Assembly (NCBI GenBank): GCA_021806225.1
Contig: JAJZXW010000015.1
Coordinates: 1-64,000 of the forward strand
Length of the DNA stretch: 64,000 nucleotides
From: Nitrospirota bacterium
Lineage (GTDB): Bacteria > Nitrospirota > Leptospirillia > Leptospirillales > Leptospirillaceae
Direction of reading: 5' to 3'
The first letter of the stretch is position 1. Each line of letters opens with the position of its first letter. Both the position numbers and the translations under genes were made by a program. The notes beneath the pieces are model-generated. The model made no database searches and was not told the DNA's origin. It was given only the letters and a program-made list of their open reading frames with translations. Positions 1 to 7,680 of this stretch are shown piece after piece.

Positions 1-46
1 CCATCCTCCCCTTCCAGTCGCGAGAGTGATGGTTCGAACGATTGGA

Positions 47-1561
47 TCAGTTCCCGCCCCGGTTCGAGGGAGGCGGCGGGTTGACGGTGCGGACCAGAAG
101 GTACTGGCCCGGCCCGACCGATACTCTCTGTGTCAGACTCCCTCCCGGCCCGAAGTCGGTCCGGGTCCGGACGGTGAGGTCGTAGGTGCCCGGGGGGATG
201 TCGAGCGTTGCGGCATCGATCGTCGCCGGCAGAAGACGCCAGCTCCGGACGTCCGCCTGGTCGGAGGCCACGGCGAAGATCCCGCCCCCCACCATCGTGA
301 GAAGCTGGGCGACGGTCCCTTCCCTCTGGGCTATCTCCTGGGCCGTGATCTGCTCGACCGTCTTGAGCGTCGAGCGGATCGCTTCCCGGAGGATGATCCG
401 GGAAAGATGGTCCTTGAAGTTGGTCGCGCCGATCGCCATGAGGTCGTCCCCCAGCTCGGATGAGGCCCGGATCCCGGGATCCCCGGAGCGGTCCACGGGC
501 GCGAGGAGGATCTCGTGGCCGTGGACCCCGGTGCCGCCTCCCTCGGGCTTCGGAACGGAGAAGGAGACCATCGAGATCGTGTTTGCGAGGGGCAGGGGGA
601 AGACGAAGCGCTGCTGGGTCAGATGGAAGATCCTTCCATTGAATCCCACGAACAGGATGTGGCCCATCCGGGCGTATTCGGCGGGACGGAGAGAGGCGAC
701 ACCGGCGTAGACCTTCTTCCAGCGCGCGAGTTCATGGAAGCGGCCCGCTGCCTCGGCGGTCCGGAGAAGGGCTGGACCCAGGAACGAGGGCATGGGGGTG
801 TGGTAGAGGAGGGCGTATTTTTCATAGGTCCGTCTGGCTTTCAGGTAGGAGAGGTAGGCCGACTGGTAGTTCCCGGCGCCGCTCGCGATCTGGGCTTCCT
901 CGAAGACCCCCGACAGGTAGCGGGCGAAGGCGTCGTCGGTGTAGTGGTTCAGCTGGGCCGGGTTGTAGGCGATGTGGTGGCGCGCGAGAAGCTCCCGCGC
1001 CGTCCCCTCGTAGCGGGCATAGCGACCGGGGGCGCCTCCCGCCGCCTTCGGATACATCCGGTTGTAGGCCAGAAGCTTCCGGCGGATCTTGCGGGTCTCG
1101 ACCAAAGCCCCGTTCCAGTCGCCGGTGGCGGCGTAGTTCAGGGAATTGACGAGGTTGATCATGACCCGTTCGTAGGGAAGGCCCCTGTAGGGGAGGGAGT
1201 AGTCGTTCAGCTGGTAGGCGAGAAGGATGTCGGTGAAGGACTTTGTGAAGAGCATCTCTCCCAGGCGGTTCGCCCCCCGGAAGATCTTTTCGGACTTCCG
1301 GTAGCGGGCGGCCACGTGGGAGGCCATCCCGAGATCCATTCCCAGGAGGAGCTGGTCCTTGGAGCCGTAGAGATCCTTCTTGCGGGCCTTTTCGATCTCG
1401 GCCAGGGCCTTCTCCCCCGCGGGGGTCTTTCCCTCACCGATCACCCCTCCCGGGGCGGCCCCCAGGTCGTTGTAGTAGACCCGGTCCTGGACGAAGGACG
1501 GAGCGCAGGCCCCGAGAGCGGCGCAAAGAAAGGTGAGAGAGGAAAGGCGGAGAATCCTGAT
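47..1561 (-). CDS. COG3014-like lipoprotein, probable AUC start
   Basis: Predicted outer-membrane lipoprotein of about 504 residues resembling the uncharacterised COG3014 group, which often sits beside LpoB-type genes. The first conventional start codon in frame is a GTG at 1444, but upstream of it the same frame encodes a basic n-region, a hydrophobic stretch and a lipobox (LGAC), so translation must begin earlier. The frame is closed by a TAA just upstream and holds no ATG, GTG or TTG before the signal peptide; an ATC at 1559-1561 lies six bases after GGAGGAGG (an ATT follows two codons later). The mature part is helical and TPR-like and ends in a proline/glycine-rich tail. It follows the LpoB gene by 90 bases and is probably co-transcribed with it. 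Family assignment is from recollection of the sequence pattern; the role is unknown. Confidence 0.65.
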   Translation of the reverse strand: MRILRLSSLTFLCAALGACAPSFVQDRVYYNDLGAAPGGVIGEGKTPAGEKALAEIEKARKKDLYGSKDQLLLGMDLGMASHVAARYRKSEKIFRGANRLGEMLFTKSFTDILLAYQLNDYSLPYRGLPYERVMINLVNSLNYAATGDWNGALVETRKIRRKLLAYNRMYPKAAGGAPGRYARYEGTARELLARHHIAYNPAQLNHYTDDAFARYLSGVFEEAQIASGAGNYQSAYLSYLKARRTYEKYALLYHTPMPSFLGPALLRTAEAAGRFHELARWKKVYAGVASLRPAEYARMGHILFVGFNGRIFHLTQQRFVFPLPLANTISMVSFSVPKPEGGGTGVHGHEILLAPVDRSGDPGIRASSELGDDLMAIGATNFKDHLSRIILREAIRSTLKTVEQITAQEIAQREGTVAQLLTMVGGGIFAVASDQADVRSWRLLPATIDAATLDIPPGTYDLTVRTRTDFGPGGSLTQRVSVGPGQYLLVRTVNPPPPSNRGGN

Positions 1562-1651
1562 GGCGCACCTCCTCCGTTAAGGGTGAACGGGGGAGGCGCC
1601 GAATCTCCGGAGACCTCCCGGCGGGCAGGTTCTTCTGGACGGTTGCCCGCG

Positions 1652-2269
1652 CTAGAAGCCCATGGAGTCGTGATGGGCGATCTTCTTGACCTGGTATTGG
1701 CTTCCCCAGAGGATTTCGTTGGTCGTCAGATCGATGGCCTTGAGATGGGTCTCGTAGTACCGGACCGTCTTTCCGCCGCGGGAGGCGGTGTAGGAATTGA
1801 TCGAGCCGGTGATCAGGACGTCGGCGCCCGTCTGCTGTCCGGGGCCGTGGACGGTGGAGGAGCGGGCGTGCTTCATCTGGTATTCCCTCTCGGCCGCCGC
1901 CTGTCGCCGGTGTGCTTCGGAGGCGGTGACGAAGATCACCTTCCCCGAGTTGATCAGGTCGTCCTGGAAATGGTTCAGGAAGAGACGGGTATTGATGTGC
2001 TGGTCGGAACGGTTGATGATCTGCCCCAGCTCGACCACCGGCCGGCGGCTTTCCTTGTCCCGGAACCGCCGGAGCCAGGGGGCGTCGAGGGCCTTTCGGA
2101 TCATGGTCTTGGCGGTGAGCCGGGCGTCGGTGTCCGTCCACCGGCTGGTCACCCCGCCGGAGGTGTCGACGCTCACCCGCTGGACGCTGTAGCTCGAGCA
2201 GCCGGAGAGCGCGATCAAAAGGGCCGCTCCGGCCAGAATTCCCCTGGTTTTCGTCGTTCCGAAGGCCAT
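1652..2269 (-). CDS. lpoB: LpoB-type penicillin-binding protein activator lipoprotein
   Basis: A 205-residue lipoprotein with a clean signal peptide and lipobox LSGC (Cys at residue 24). The mature region has the LpoB/COG3417 pattern: a short linker, then a compact domain with VVELGQIINRSDQHINT, a phrase close to QINTRLF and a C-terminal part containing GADVLITGSI. In enterobacteria LpoB is an outer-membrane lipoprotein that reaches through peptidoglycan to activate the synthase PBP1b. No PBP gene is nearby. The pairing with the downstream COG3014-like lipoprotein is a recurrent arrangement in several phyla and suggests a shared envelope role. Function in this organism is inferred from family only. 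Confidence 0.75.
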   Translation of the reverse strand: MAFGTTKTRGILAGAALLIALSGCSSYSVQRVSVDTSGGVTSRWTDTDARLTAKTMIRKALDAPWLRRFRDKESRRPVVELGQIINRSDQHINTRLFLNHFQDDLINSGKVIFVTASEAHRRQAAAEREYQMKHARSSTVHGPGQQTGADVLITGSINSYTASRGGKTVRYYETHLKAIDLTTNEILWGSQYQVKKIAHHDSMGF

Positions 2270-2354
2270 CGTCTCCCCCTGGGCTGTGGGTCCCTCTCCT
2301 CCGGAGTCCGCCCGGAAGAAGGGACAACATTGCGAAATCTCTCGACGGGCGGAT

Positions 2355-2360
2355 TATAAT
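2355..2360 (+). promoter_or_regulatory. Candidate -10 box (TATAAT) upstream of pabB
   Basis: A perfect TATAAT in the lpoB-pabB intergenic region. The best -35-like hexamer, TTGCGA at 2330-2335, is 19 bases away, which is long. The predicted transcript would start near 2367, which rules out the in-frame TTG at 2369 as the pabB start. Confidence 0.4.
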
Positions 2361-2455
2361 GAATCCACTTGAAAAAAAACAGGGGACCGTCTGACTCCCC
2401 GCGGCCCACGCTCATTTTTTGCCATGGACGACCGTTGAACGCGACCTTCGACGTC

Positions 2456-3784
2456 ATGAATGTTGCCTCCTTCGATCCCGCCGCCCTCCTCGGACGCCTC
2501 CGGAGCCGGAACCCCCGCCTGCCGCTTCTCCACATCGACCGGGAGCGGACGACCGGATGGAGCCACGTGGCCGTCCGGATCGACAGGGTCCTGGAGGAGG
2601 GCCCCGGGGGGCTTCTCTGGTATGGCGAGGAGGGAGAGTCCCTCTCCTCCGGCCCCCCGGGGTGGGAGGCGGACCCCCTCCTCGCCCGTCCGCTGGCCGA
2701 AGCGGGGAGGGAGTCGGAGGGTGCCGAATCTTCCGGAGGCGACGCGCCTCCCTTTTCCTCCGGGCTGGCGCTCCTCCTCCCCTTCGAGATGGCCGAGGTC
2801 TGGGAACCTTCCGGAGGGCCGTTCTCCGCCCCCCGGGTCCCGGCGGTCGCGCTCTCCTGCCGGGAGGTGGTCTCCTACCATGCCCCCACCGGCCGTCTCT
2901 TCCTGCCGACGGGATTCGACAAAGCCCTCCTCGATCCCCTTGCCTTCGCCCCCCCGCCCCCTGTCCTCCTTCGTCCCTCCCTCTCCCGGGACGGTTTTTC
3001 GGAGCTCTTCCGGCCGATCGTCCGGGGGCTCGGGCGGGGGGACTACTTCCAGGTGAACATCGCCCTCCGCTTCGAGGCGGATCTTCCCCGGGCCTTCGAT
3101 CCGCTCGCCCTCTACGCCCGCGTGCTTGCCCGCTCCCGGTCGCGCTACGGAGGCTTCTTCTCCTTCGGGGACCGCTTTCTCGTCTCCCATTCTCCCGAGC
3201 AGCTCCTGGCCCTTTCGGGAGACCGGGTGCGGACCCGTCCCATCGCCGGCACCGCCCCCGGCCCCCCTCCTCCCTCCGGCCCCGACCCCCTTCTGACCGA
3301 CGAAAAACTCCGGGCCGAGCACATCATGACCGTCGATCTTCTGAGAAACGACATCGGACGCGTGAGCCGGGCGGGGACGGTCGCAGTTCCCGCCCTTCTC
3401 GCCGTCGAGTCCTATCCCCACCTTCGCCACCTGGTCTCGGAGGTGACCGGACGGATCGACCCCCGCCTCTCGCGCGGAGACGTCCTCCGGTCCCTCTTCC
3501 CGGGAGGCTCCGTGACCGGGGCCCCCCGCGTCCGGGTTCGCCGGGAGATCGGCCGTCTCGAGGGGGAGCCCCGGGACTACTATTGCGGCTCCCTGGGGTA
3601 TCTCTCGGAGGAAGGCGAGATGGATATGGCGCTGTTGATCCGGACCCTGGAGGGACGGCGCGAGGAGGAGGGAGGCCGTCTGGTCTTCGGGGCGGGAGCC
3701 GGAATCGTGGCCGACTCGCGGGAGGAGGAGGAATACGCGGAGATCCTGCTCAAGGCCCGGGCCATGGAGGAGATGCTGCGATGA
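2456..3784 (+). CDS. pabB: Aminodeoxychorismate/anthranilate synthase component I family
   Basis: Chorismate-binding enzyme of about 442 residues that should convert chorismate to 4-amino-4-deoxychorismate for folate synthesis. The catalytic half is clear: RTRPIAGT, then HIMTVDLLRNDIGRVS, then PGGSVTGAPRVR and YYCGSLGYL. The PIAGT motif carries Ala where Escherichia coli PabB has Lys (PIKGT); Ala is normal in TrpE and in some other PabB proteins, so substrate choice cannot be read from it. The assignment to PabB rather than TrpE rests on the overlapping class IV aminotransferase downstream. The start is uncertain: the ATG at 2456 is used because a -10 box at 2355 makes earlier codons unlikely, but no good Shine-Dalgarno is visible. 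Confidence 0.8.
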   Translation: MNVASFDPAALLGRLRSRNPRLPLLHIDRERTTGWSHVAVRIDRVLEEGPGGLLWYGEEGESLSSGPPGWEADPLLARPLAEAGRESEGAESSGGDAPPFSSGLALLLPFEMAEVWEPSGGPFSAPRVPAVALSCREVVSYHAPTGRLFLPTGFDKALLDPLAFAPPPPVLLRPSLSRDGFSELFRPIVRGLGRGDYFQVNIALRFEADLPRAFDPLALYARVLARSRSRYGGFFSFGDRFLVSHSPEQLLALSGDRVRTRPIAGTAPGPPPPSGPDPLLTDEKLRAEHIMTVDLLRNDIGRVSRAGTVAVPALLAVESYPHLRHLVSEVTGRIDPRLSRGDVLRSLFPGGSVTGAPRVRVRREIGRLEGEPRDYYCGSLGYLSEEGEMDMALLIRTLEGRREEEGGRLVFGAGAGIVADSREEEEYAEILLKARAMEEMLR

Positions 3785-4662
3785 GCGCGAAACGGTACCT
3801 TCTGGTCGACGGGGTGGCGGCGGGGATGGATGACCCGGTGATCGCGGCCACCGACATGGGGTTCCTCCACGGGGACACGGTTTTCACGACCCTGGCGGTG
3901 CACGAGGGCCGTCCCGTCCTCTGGAAGGCCCACTACGCCCGGCTCGCGGGTAGCGCGCGGCAGATGGACTATCCGCCTCTTCCGACGGAGGAGGCCTTCC
4001 GGGCCGAACTTCTTTCGGCGATCCGGATCCAGCCGGACGCGCCTTCCGCCCTCAGGGTGACCCTCTCCCGGGGCCGGGCCTCCTCCCCCGGCCTCGACGG
4101 GGTCTCGGATGCGACGGTCCGGGTGGTCCTTCCCCTCTTCCGCCCCGTCCGCCAGGTGGAGGCTCTGCTGGCCGGGGCCCTGGCCGAGACCTTCCCTCTC
4201 CCCTGGGATCCCGCCGCCGATCCCCGCTTCGGCCACAAGACCGGCAACCTTCTCTGGGTCAAGGGAATCCGGAGGATGAAGCGGAGCCCGGAGGCTGTCG
4301 AGCAGCTCCTCCTGGGGCGCTGCGGGGAGATCCTCGAGGGAACGGTCAGCTCCGTCTTCGCCGTCGACGCCGACGGGGTCCTGAACACCGCGCCGCTCTC
4401 CGCCGGGATCCTTCCGGGCATCCTCCGGGGCGAGATCCTCGCCTGGGCGCGGCGGGAGGGGAGAGCCCTCCGGGAAACGGCCCCGTTATTTTCGGAGGCG
4501 GCCTCCTTCCGGGAGCTCTTCCTCGCCTCCTCCACCCTTCCGCTCCTTCCCGTCCACACAGTCCTCGATCCGGCCGGCGCGGTCTCCTTTCCCCGGGACT
4601 TTCCCGTGGCGGCGGCCTTCCTCGATCATTACCGGAGCCGGATCCTGGCCGGAGAAAGCTGA
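3781..4662 (+). CDS. pabC: Aminodeoxychorismate lyase, class IV aminotransferase fold
   Basis: A 293-residue PLP enzyme of aminotransferase class IV. Visible marks are DMGFLHGDTVFTTLAV near the N-terminus, FGHKTGNLL with the probable PLP lysine, and GEILEGTVSSVFAV followed by LSAGILPGILRG. In the folate pathway PabC removes pyruvate from aminodeoxychorismate to give p-aminobenzoate. The ATG overlaps the pabB stop in ATGA, which implies translational coupling and supports the PabC reading over a branched-chain or D-amino-acid aminotransferase. No PabA glutamine amidotransferase is next to the pair. Confidence 0.8.
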   Translation: MSAKRYLLVDGVAAGMDDPVIAATDMGFLHGDTVFTTLAVHEGRPVLWKAHYARLAGSARQMDYPPLPTEEAFRAELLSAIRIQPDAPSALRVTLSRGRASSPGLDGVSDATVRVVLPLFRPVRQVEALLAGALAETFPLPWDPAADPRFGHKTGNLLWVKGIRRMKRSPEAVEQLLLGRCGEILEGTVSSVFAVDADGVLNTAPLSAGILPGILRGEILAWARREGRALRETAPLFSEAASFRELFLASSTLPLLPVHTVLDPAGAVSFPRDFPVAAAFLDHYRSRILAGES

Positions 4663-4668
4663 AGGCAC

Positions 4669-4709
4669 AAAAAAAGCGCCCCTCTCCGGCCAGGGCCGGA
4701 GAAGGACGC
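4669..4709 (-). terminator. Rho-independent terminator of nrdJ
   Basis: On the minus strand a 15-bp stem with some G-U pairs (arms 4676-4690 and 4695-4709, loop 4691-4694) is followed by a run of seven T. It lies about 30 bases past the nrdJ stop codon. pabC ends convergently just before it. Confidence 0.85.
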
Positions 4710-4737
4710 CCGAAAGTCGGGACAGGGAAGGCTCAGG

Positions 4738-6930
4738 CTAGCACTGGCTCCACCCGCACGAGCCGCCGGTCTTCTTCGACCCCATGCACTTGAGGCAGCC
4801 CTCGAGGAAGGCCACCTGGCCCCCGCAGGAGGGACAGGCCACCTCGATCACCATGCCGTTCTCCCCGGTCAGACCTTCCTTGGACAGGATCGTGCCGATG
4901 GCCTTGGCGATGGCGTAGGGATCCGACCCCAGCTTCCCGGCCTCCTCGTGGCTCTTGATGAACTGCCCCACCACCTCCTCGACCGGTGCCCCGAACTGCA
5001 GGGCCAGGGAGCCCAGCCGTCCGAAGAGGATGGCCGATTCCCGCTCCCGGTGGTCGGCGGCCGGAGTGACGAAGATCTCGATCGGACGCTTTTCCTCGTC
5101 GAAATAGAGATGGACGTAGGACTTTCCGGACTTTCCGGAGATCTTGACCCGGACGCCCCGGCTGACGTCCCCGGGAGAGCGGCGCTGGCCCCATCCGGGG
5201 GCGGTCCCGGCGCCCTTCTTCTGGCTCCCCAGGTTCAGGACCTGGTTCGACCGGCTTCCGTCGCGGTAGACGGTGATCCCCTTGCACCCCAGGGAGTAGG
5301 CCAGCATGTAGGCGTTCTCCACGTCGGTGACCGTGGCCGTCTCCGGCATGTTGATGGTCTTCGAGACGGCCGCGTCGATGGACTTCTGGAAGGCTGCCTG
5401 CATGCGGACATGCCACTCCGGGGCGATGTCGTGGGCGGTGGCGAAGACCTTCTGCCATTTTTCCGGAACGTTTTCGATCCCCCGGCAGGAGCCGTGGTTC
5501 TCGACGATGCGGGCCGGAAGATCGTCCGACCAGAAGCCCTCCTTCCGGGCCACGCGCTCGAACATCTCCAGGGTGTAGGGAAGATGGGTGCCGTCCATGA
5601 CGTTCTTGTACCAGATGATGGAGAACTCCGGCTCGCACCCGGAGGAGGTGTCGGCGATCATGCTGATCGTGCCCGTCGGGGCGATGGTGAGCAGGTGGCT
5701 GTTTCGCTTGGGGGATCCGATCCCCTCGAAGTAGGGGTAGGGTCCATGGAGCTTGGCCATGTCGAGGGAGGTCTTCTCGGCCTCCTCCCGGATGAAGGCC
5801 ATGACCTTCTCCGCCGTCTCGAGCCCCTCCTCCGAGTCGTAAGGGATCCCGAGAAGCATCAGGAGGCGGGCGAATCCCATGATCCCGAGGCCGATCCTCC
5901 GGGCCCCCTGGTTGATCTCCGAGAGCTCCCGGATGGGGAAGCGGTTCGCGTCCACCACGTTGTCCAGGAACCGGACCCCCAGATAGACCGACCGGGCGAG
6001 CTTCTCCCAGTCGACGACGGTCTCCCCGCGGGCATCGACCGCGACGTGTCGCTCGAGGTTGATCGACCCAAGGTTGCAGGACTCGTAGGGACCCAGAACC
6101 TGCTCTCCGCAGGGGTTGGTGGCCTCGTAGCTCCAGCGCGAGGGGGTGGGGTTGTACCGGTTGGCGGTGTCGATGAAGAACAGCCCCGGCTCCCCGTTGC
6201 CCCAGGCGTTCTTCGCGATCCGGTCGAAGACCGTCCTGGCGGGGAGGGAGGCGACGACCTCCCCGTTGTGGGGAGCGACGAGATCGTACTCGCGATCCTC
6301 CTTCACCGCCGCCATGAAGGCATCGGTGATGGCCACCGAGATGTTGAAGTTCGTGATCTGGGTCTGGTCGAGCTTGCAGTCCACGAATTCGAGGATATCC
6401 GGGTGGTCCACCCGCAGGATCCCCATGTTCGCCCCCCGCCGGGTTCCCCCCTGGCTGACGGCGCCGGTGGAGGCGTTGAAGACGGACATGAAGGAGACGG
6501 GTCCGGAGGCCTGTCCCCCGGTGGAGCGGACGATCGCCCCCTTCTGCCGGAGCCGGGAGAAGGAGAAGCCGGTGCCGCCGCCGGTCTGGTGGATGAGGGC
6601 GGTGGCCTTCACCGTGTCGAAGATCTCCGGCATCGAATCCCCCACCGGCAGGACAAAGCAGGCGGAGAGCTGGCCCAGGGGCCGCCCCGCGTTCATGAGG
6701 GTGGGGGAGTTCGGCAGGAAGTCGAGGGAGGCGATGAACCGGTAGTATTCCTCCGCCAGGAACTCGCGCTCCGAGGGGTTGGCGTTGACGCCGGCGATGG
6801 CGTTCGCCACCCGGCGGAACATGGTCTCGGGGGTTTCGGTGACGTTCCCTTCGGCGTCCTTTCCGAGGTAGCGCTTTTCCAGAACCTTGAGGGCGTTGGA
6901 AGAGAGCGGCGTCTCGATTCGTGGTTCCAT
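4738..6930 (-). CDS. nrdJ: Class II ribonucleoside-diphosphate reductase, B12-dependent
   Basis: A 730-residue adenosylcobalamin-dependent reductase that makes deoxynucleotides without oxygen-activated radical subunits. Diagnostic stretches run in order: FLPNSPTLMNAG, QLSACFVLPVGDS, TGGGTGFSFSRLR, GGTRRGANMGILRVDHPD, NPCGEQ with a nearby ESCNLGSINL, then PTGTISMIADTSSGCEPEFS. A TSCPD-like domain follows, and the C-terminus has CPSCGG and two further cysteines, a tail expected to re-reduce the active-site disulfide or bind zinc. The start at 6930 is chosen for an AAGGAGA eight bases upstream. No other reductase class is in the window. Tandem NrdR boxes upstream point to NrdR control. Confidence 0.95.
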   Translation of the reverse strand: MEPRIETPLSSNALKVLEKRYLGKDAEGNVTETPETMFRRVANAIAGVNANPSEREFLAEEYYRFIASLDFLPNSPTLMNAGRPLGQLSACFVLPVGDSMPEIFDTVKATALIHQTGGGTGFSFSRLRQKGAIVRSTGGQASGPVSFMSVFNASTGAVSQGGTRRGANMGILRVDHPDILEFVDCKLDQTQITNFNISVAITDAFMAAVKEDREYDLVAPHNGEVVASLPARTVFDRIAKNAWGNGEPGLFFIDTANRYNPTPSRWSYEATNPCGEQVLGPYESCNLGSINLERHVAVDARGETVVDWEKLARSVYLGVRFLDNVVDANRFPIRELSEINQGARRIGLGIMGFARLLMLLGIPYDSEEGLETAEKVMAFIREEAEKTSLDMAKLHGPYPYFEGIGSPKRNSHLLTIAPTGTISMIADTSSGCEPEFSIIWYKNVMDGTHLPYTLEMFERVARKEGFWSDDLPARIVENHGSCRGIENVPEKWQKVFATAHDIAPEWHVRMQAAFQKSIDAAVSKTINMPETATVTDVENAYMLAYSLGCKGITVYRDGSRSNQVLNLGSQKKGAGTAPGWGQRRSPGDVSRGVRVKISGKSGKSYVHLYFDEEKRPIEIFVTPAADHRERESAILFGRLGSLALQFGAPVEEVVGQFIKSHEEAGKLGSDPYAIAKAIGTILSKEGLTGENGMVIEVACPSCGGQVAFLEGCLKCMGSKKTGGSCGWSQC

Positions 6931-7005
6931 GGGATCTCCTTCGTCATGGCGTAATACGGCGTATGAGGAATAAAAGGGCAAAATGACAAACGGCATCCCC
7001 CCTTC

Positions 7006-7021
7006 CCTGCATATCTAGTAT
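7006..7021. promoter_or_regulatory. NrdR box, weaker copy
   Basis: Sixteen bases fitting the NrdR consensus (acaCwAtATaTwGtgt) at about ten positions, with the AT-rich core kept. Its start is exactly 31 bp from the start of the stronger copy at 7037, three helical turns, which is the usual NrdR spacing. Confidence 0.6.
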
Positions 7022-7036
7022 TCTTATGCAAAGAAT

Positions 7037-7052
7037 CCACAATATGTAGTGG
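7037..7052. promoter_or_regulatory. NrdR box, strong copy
   Basis: CCACAATATGTAGTGG is a near-palindromic match to the NrdR operator. It sits about 107 bases upstream of the nrdJ start. A small inverted repeat (ATTCTT/AAGAAT, 7020-7036) fills the gap between the two boxes, and weak leftward -35/-10-like hexamers overlap them. NrdR is a zinc/ATP-cone repressor of reductase genes. Confidence 0.75.
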
Positions 7053-7680
7053 TTTGAGGATGGATTGGTATCCTAGACCTCTCGAAGATCCCTGTCAAGA
7101 CTTTAATTTTTCTCCTGCGGCATCCGGAGGGATGCGATCCTTCAATCCACCGTATCCAAAGGGTTTTTAAGAATGGCCATCACATGTGACGACAGTCGTG
7201 GGAGGGTGCAGGCCTTGATAAGGATTTTGTGATTGTAAATTAAATAATGAGGAGATCGCGATGGGGCCCCTGCTGGTCGTGGTCGGGGGAGCTGAGCGAA
7301 TGGGCCGGAGTCCGGTCCCTCCCCCCCGTTGGAGGAGAGGCTGTGCCGGCAGGGCCACGAGGGCCCTCTTCCTGGTCGAAAACGGCGTGCTCGCCGCCCG
7401 GCGGGGCCATCCGGGAGCTCTCAATCGGGGTCCGTCCCTCGGAGCATCCGGCTCTCATCCGGAAGGCCCGGTCGGGGGGAGGTGTCCGTTTTTCAGCCGC
7501 CGCCTCTCGTTGTAAGGGCGGATCCCTGCCGGCCTTTTCCTCCTTCCTCTCTCTTTCCGATCAACCCCCTTGTTCGCTCTGGATATATTTCCCTCCTGTG
7601 CTACCTTTTATAAAAAGGGTTGTTTTCCGATCACGCGCAGGAGCATCGCCCGGGAGGTTCCGGGAAAGGAGGGAAGGGAT
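7053..7680. other. Long intergenic region between nrdJ and the AmmeMemoRadiSam operon
   Basis: No convincing gene. Features seen: a perfect 10-bp palindrome TCACATGTGA (7180-7189); an AT-rich patch (7215-7250) followed by GAGGAG and an ATG at 7261 that opens an 84-codon frame to 7515 with no recognisable product and Arg/Gly/Pro-rich composition typical of noncoding GC-rich DNA; and a short palindrome around TTTTATAAAA near 7606-7616. I looked for a cobalamin riboswitch on the nrdJ side and saw no matching conserved box. Confidence 0.5.

Noticed and set aside
515-2359. Open frame of 614 codons opposite the lipoprotein pair
   Set aside because: Composition is typical of GC-rich antisense; both lipoproteins have signal peptides and lipoboxes on the minus strand.
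2369-2371. TTG start for pabB
   Set aside because: It would lie two bases after the predicted RNA start and has no ribosome-binding site.
4948-6954. Long open frame (668 codons) on the plus strand opposite nrdJ
   Set aside because: It is the antisense shadow of a well-conserved GC-rich gene; the translation is low-complexity and matches no family, while nrdJ motifs fill the other strand.
7053-7250. Cobalamin riboswitch for nrdJ
   Set aside because: No conserved B12-box or core elements could be found on the nrdJ strand; NrdR boxes explain regulation better.
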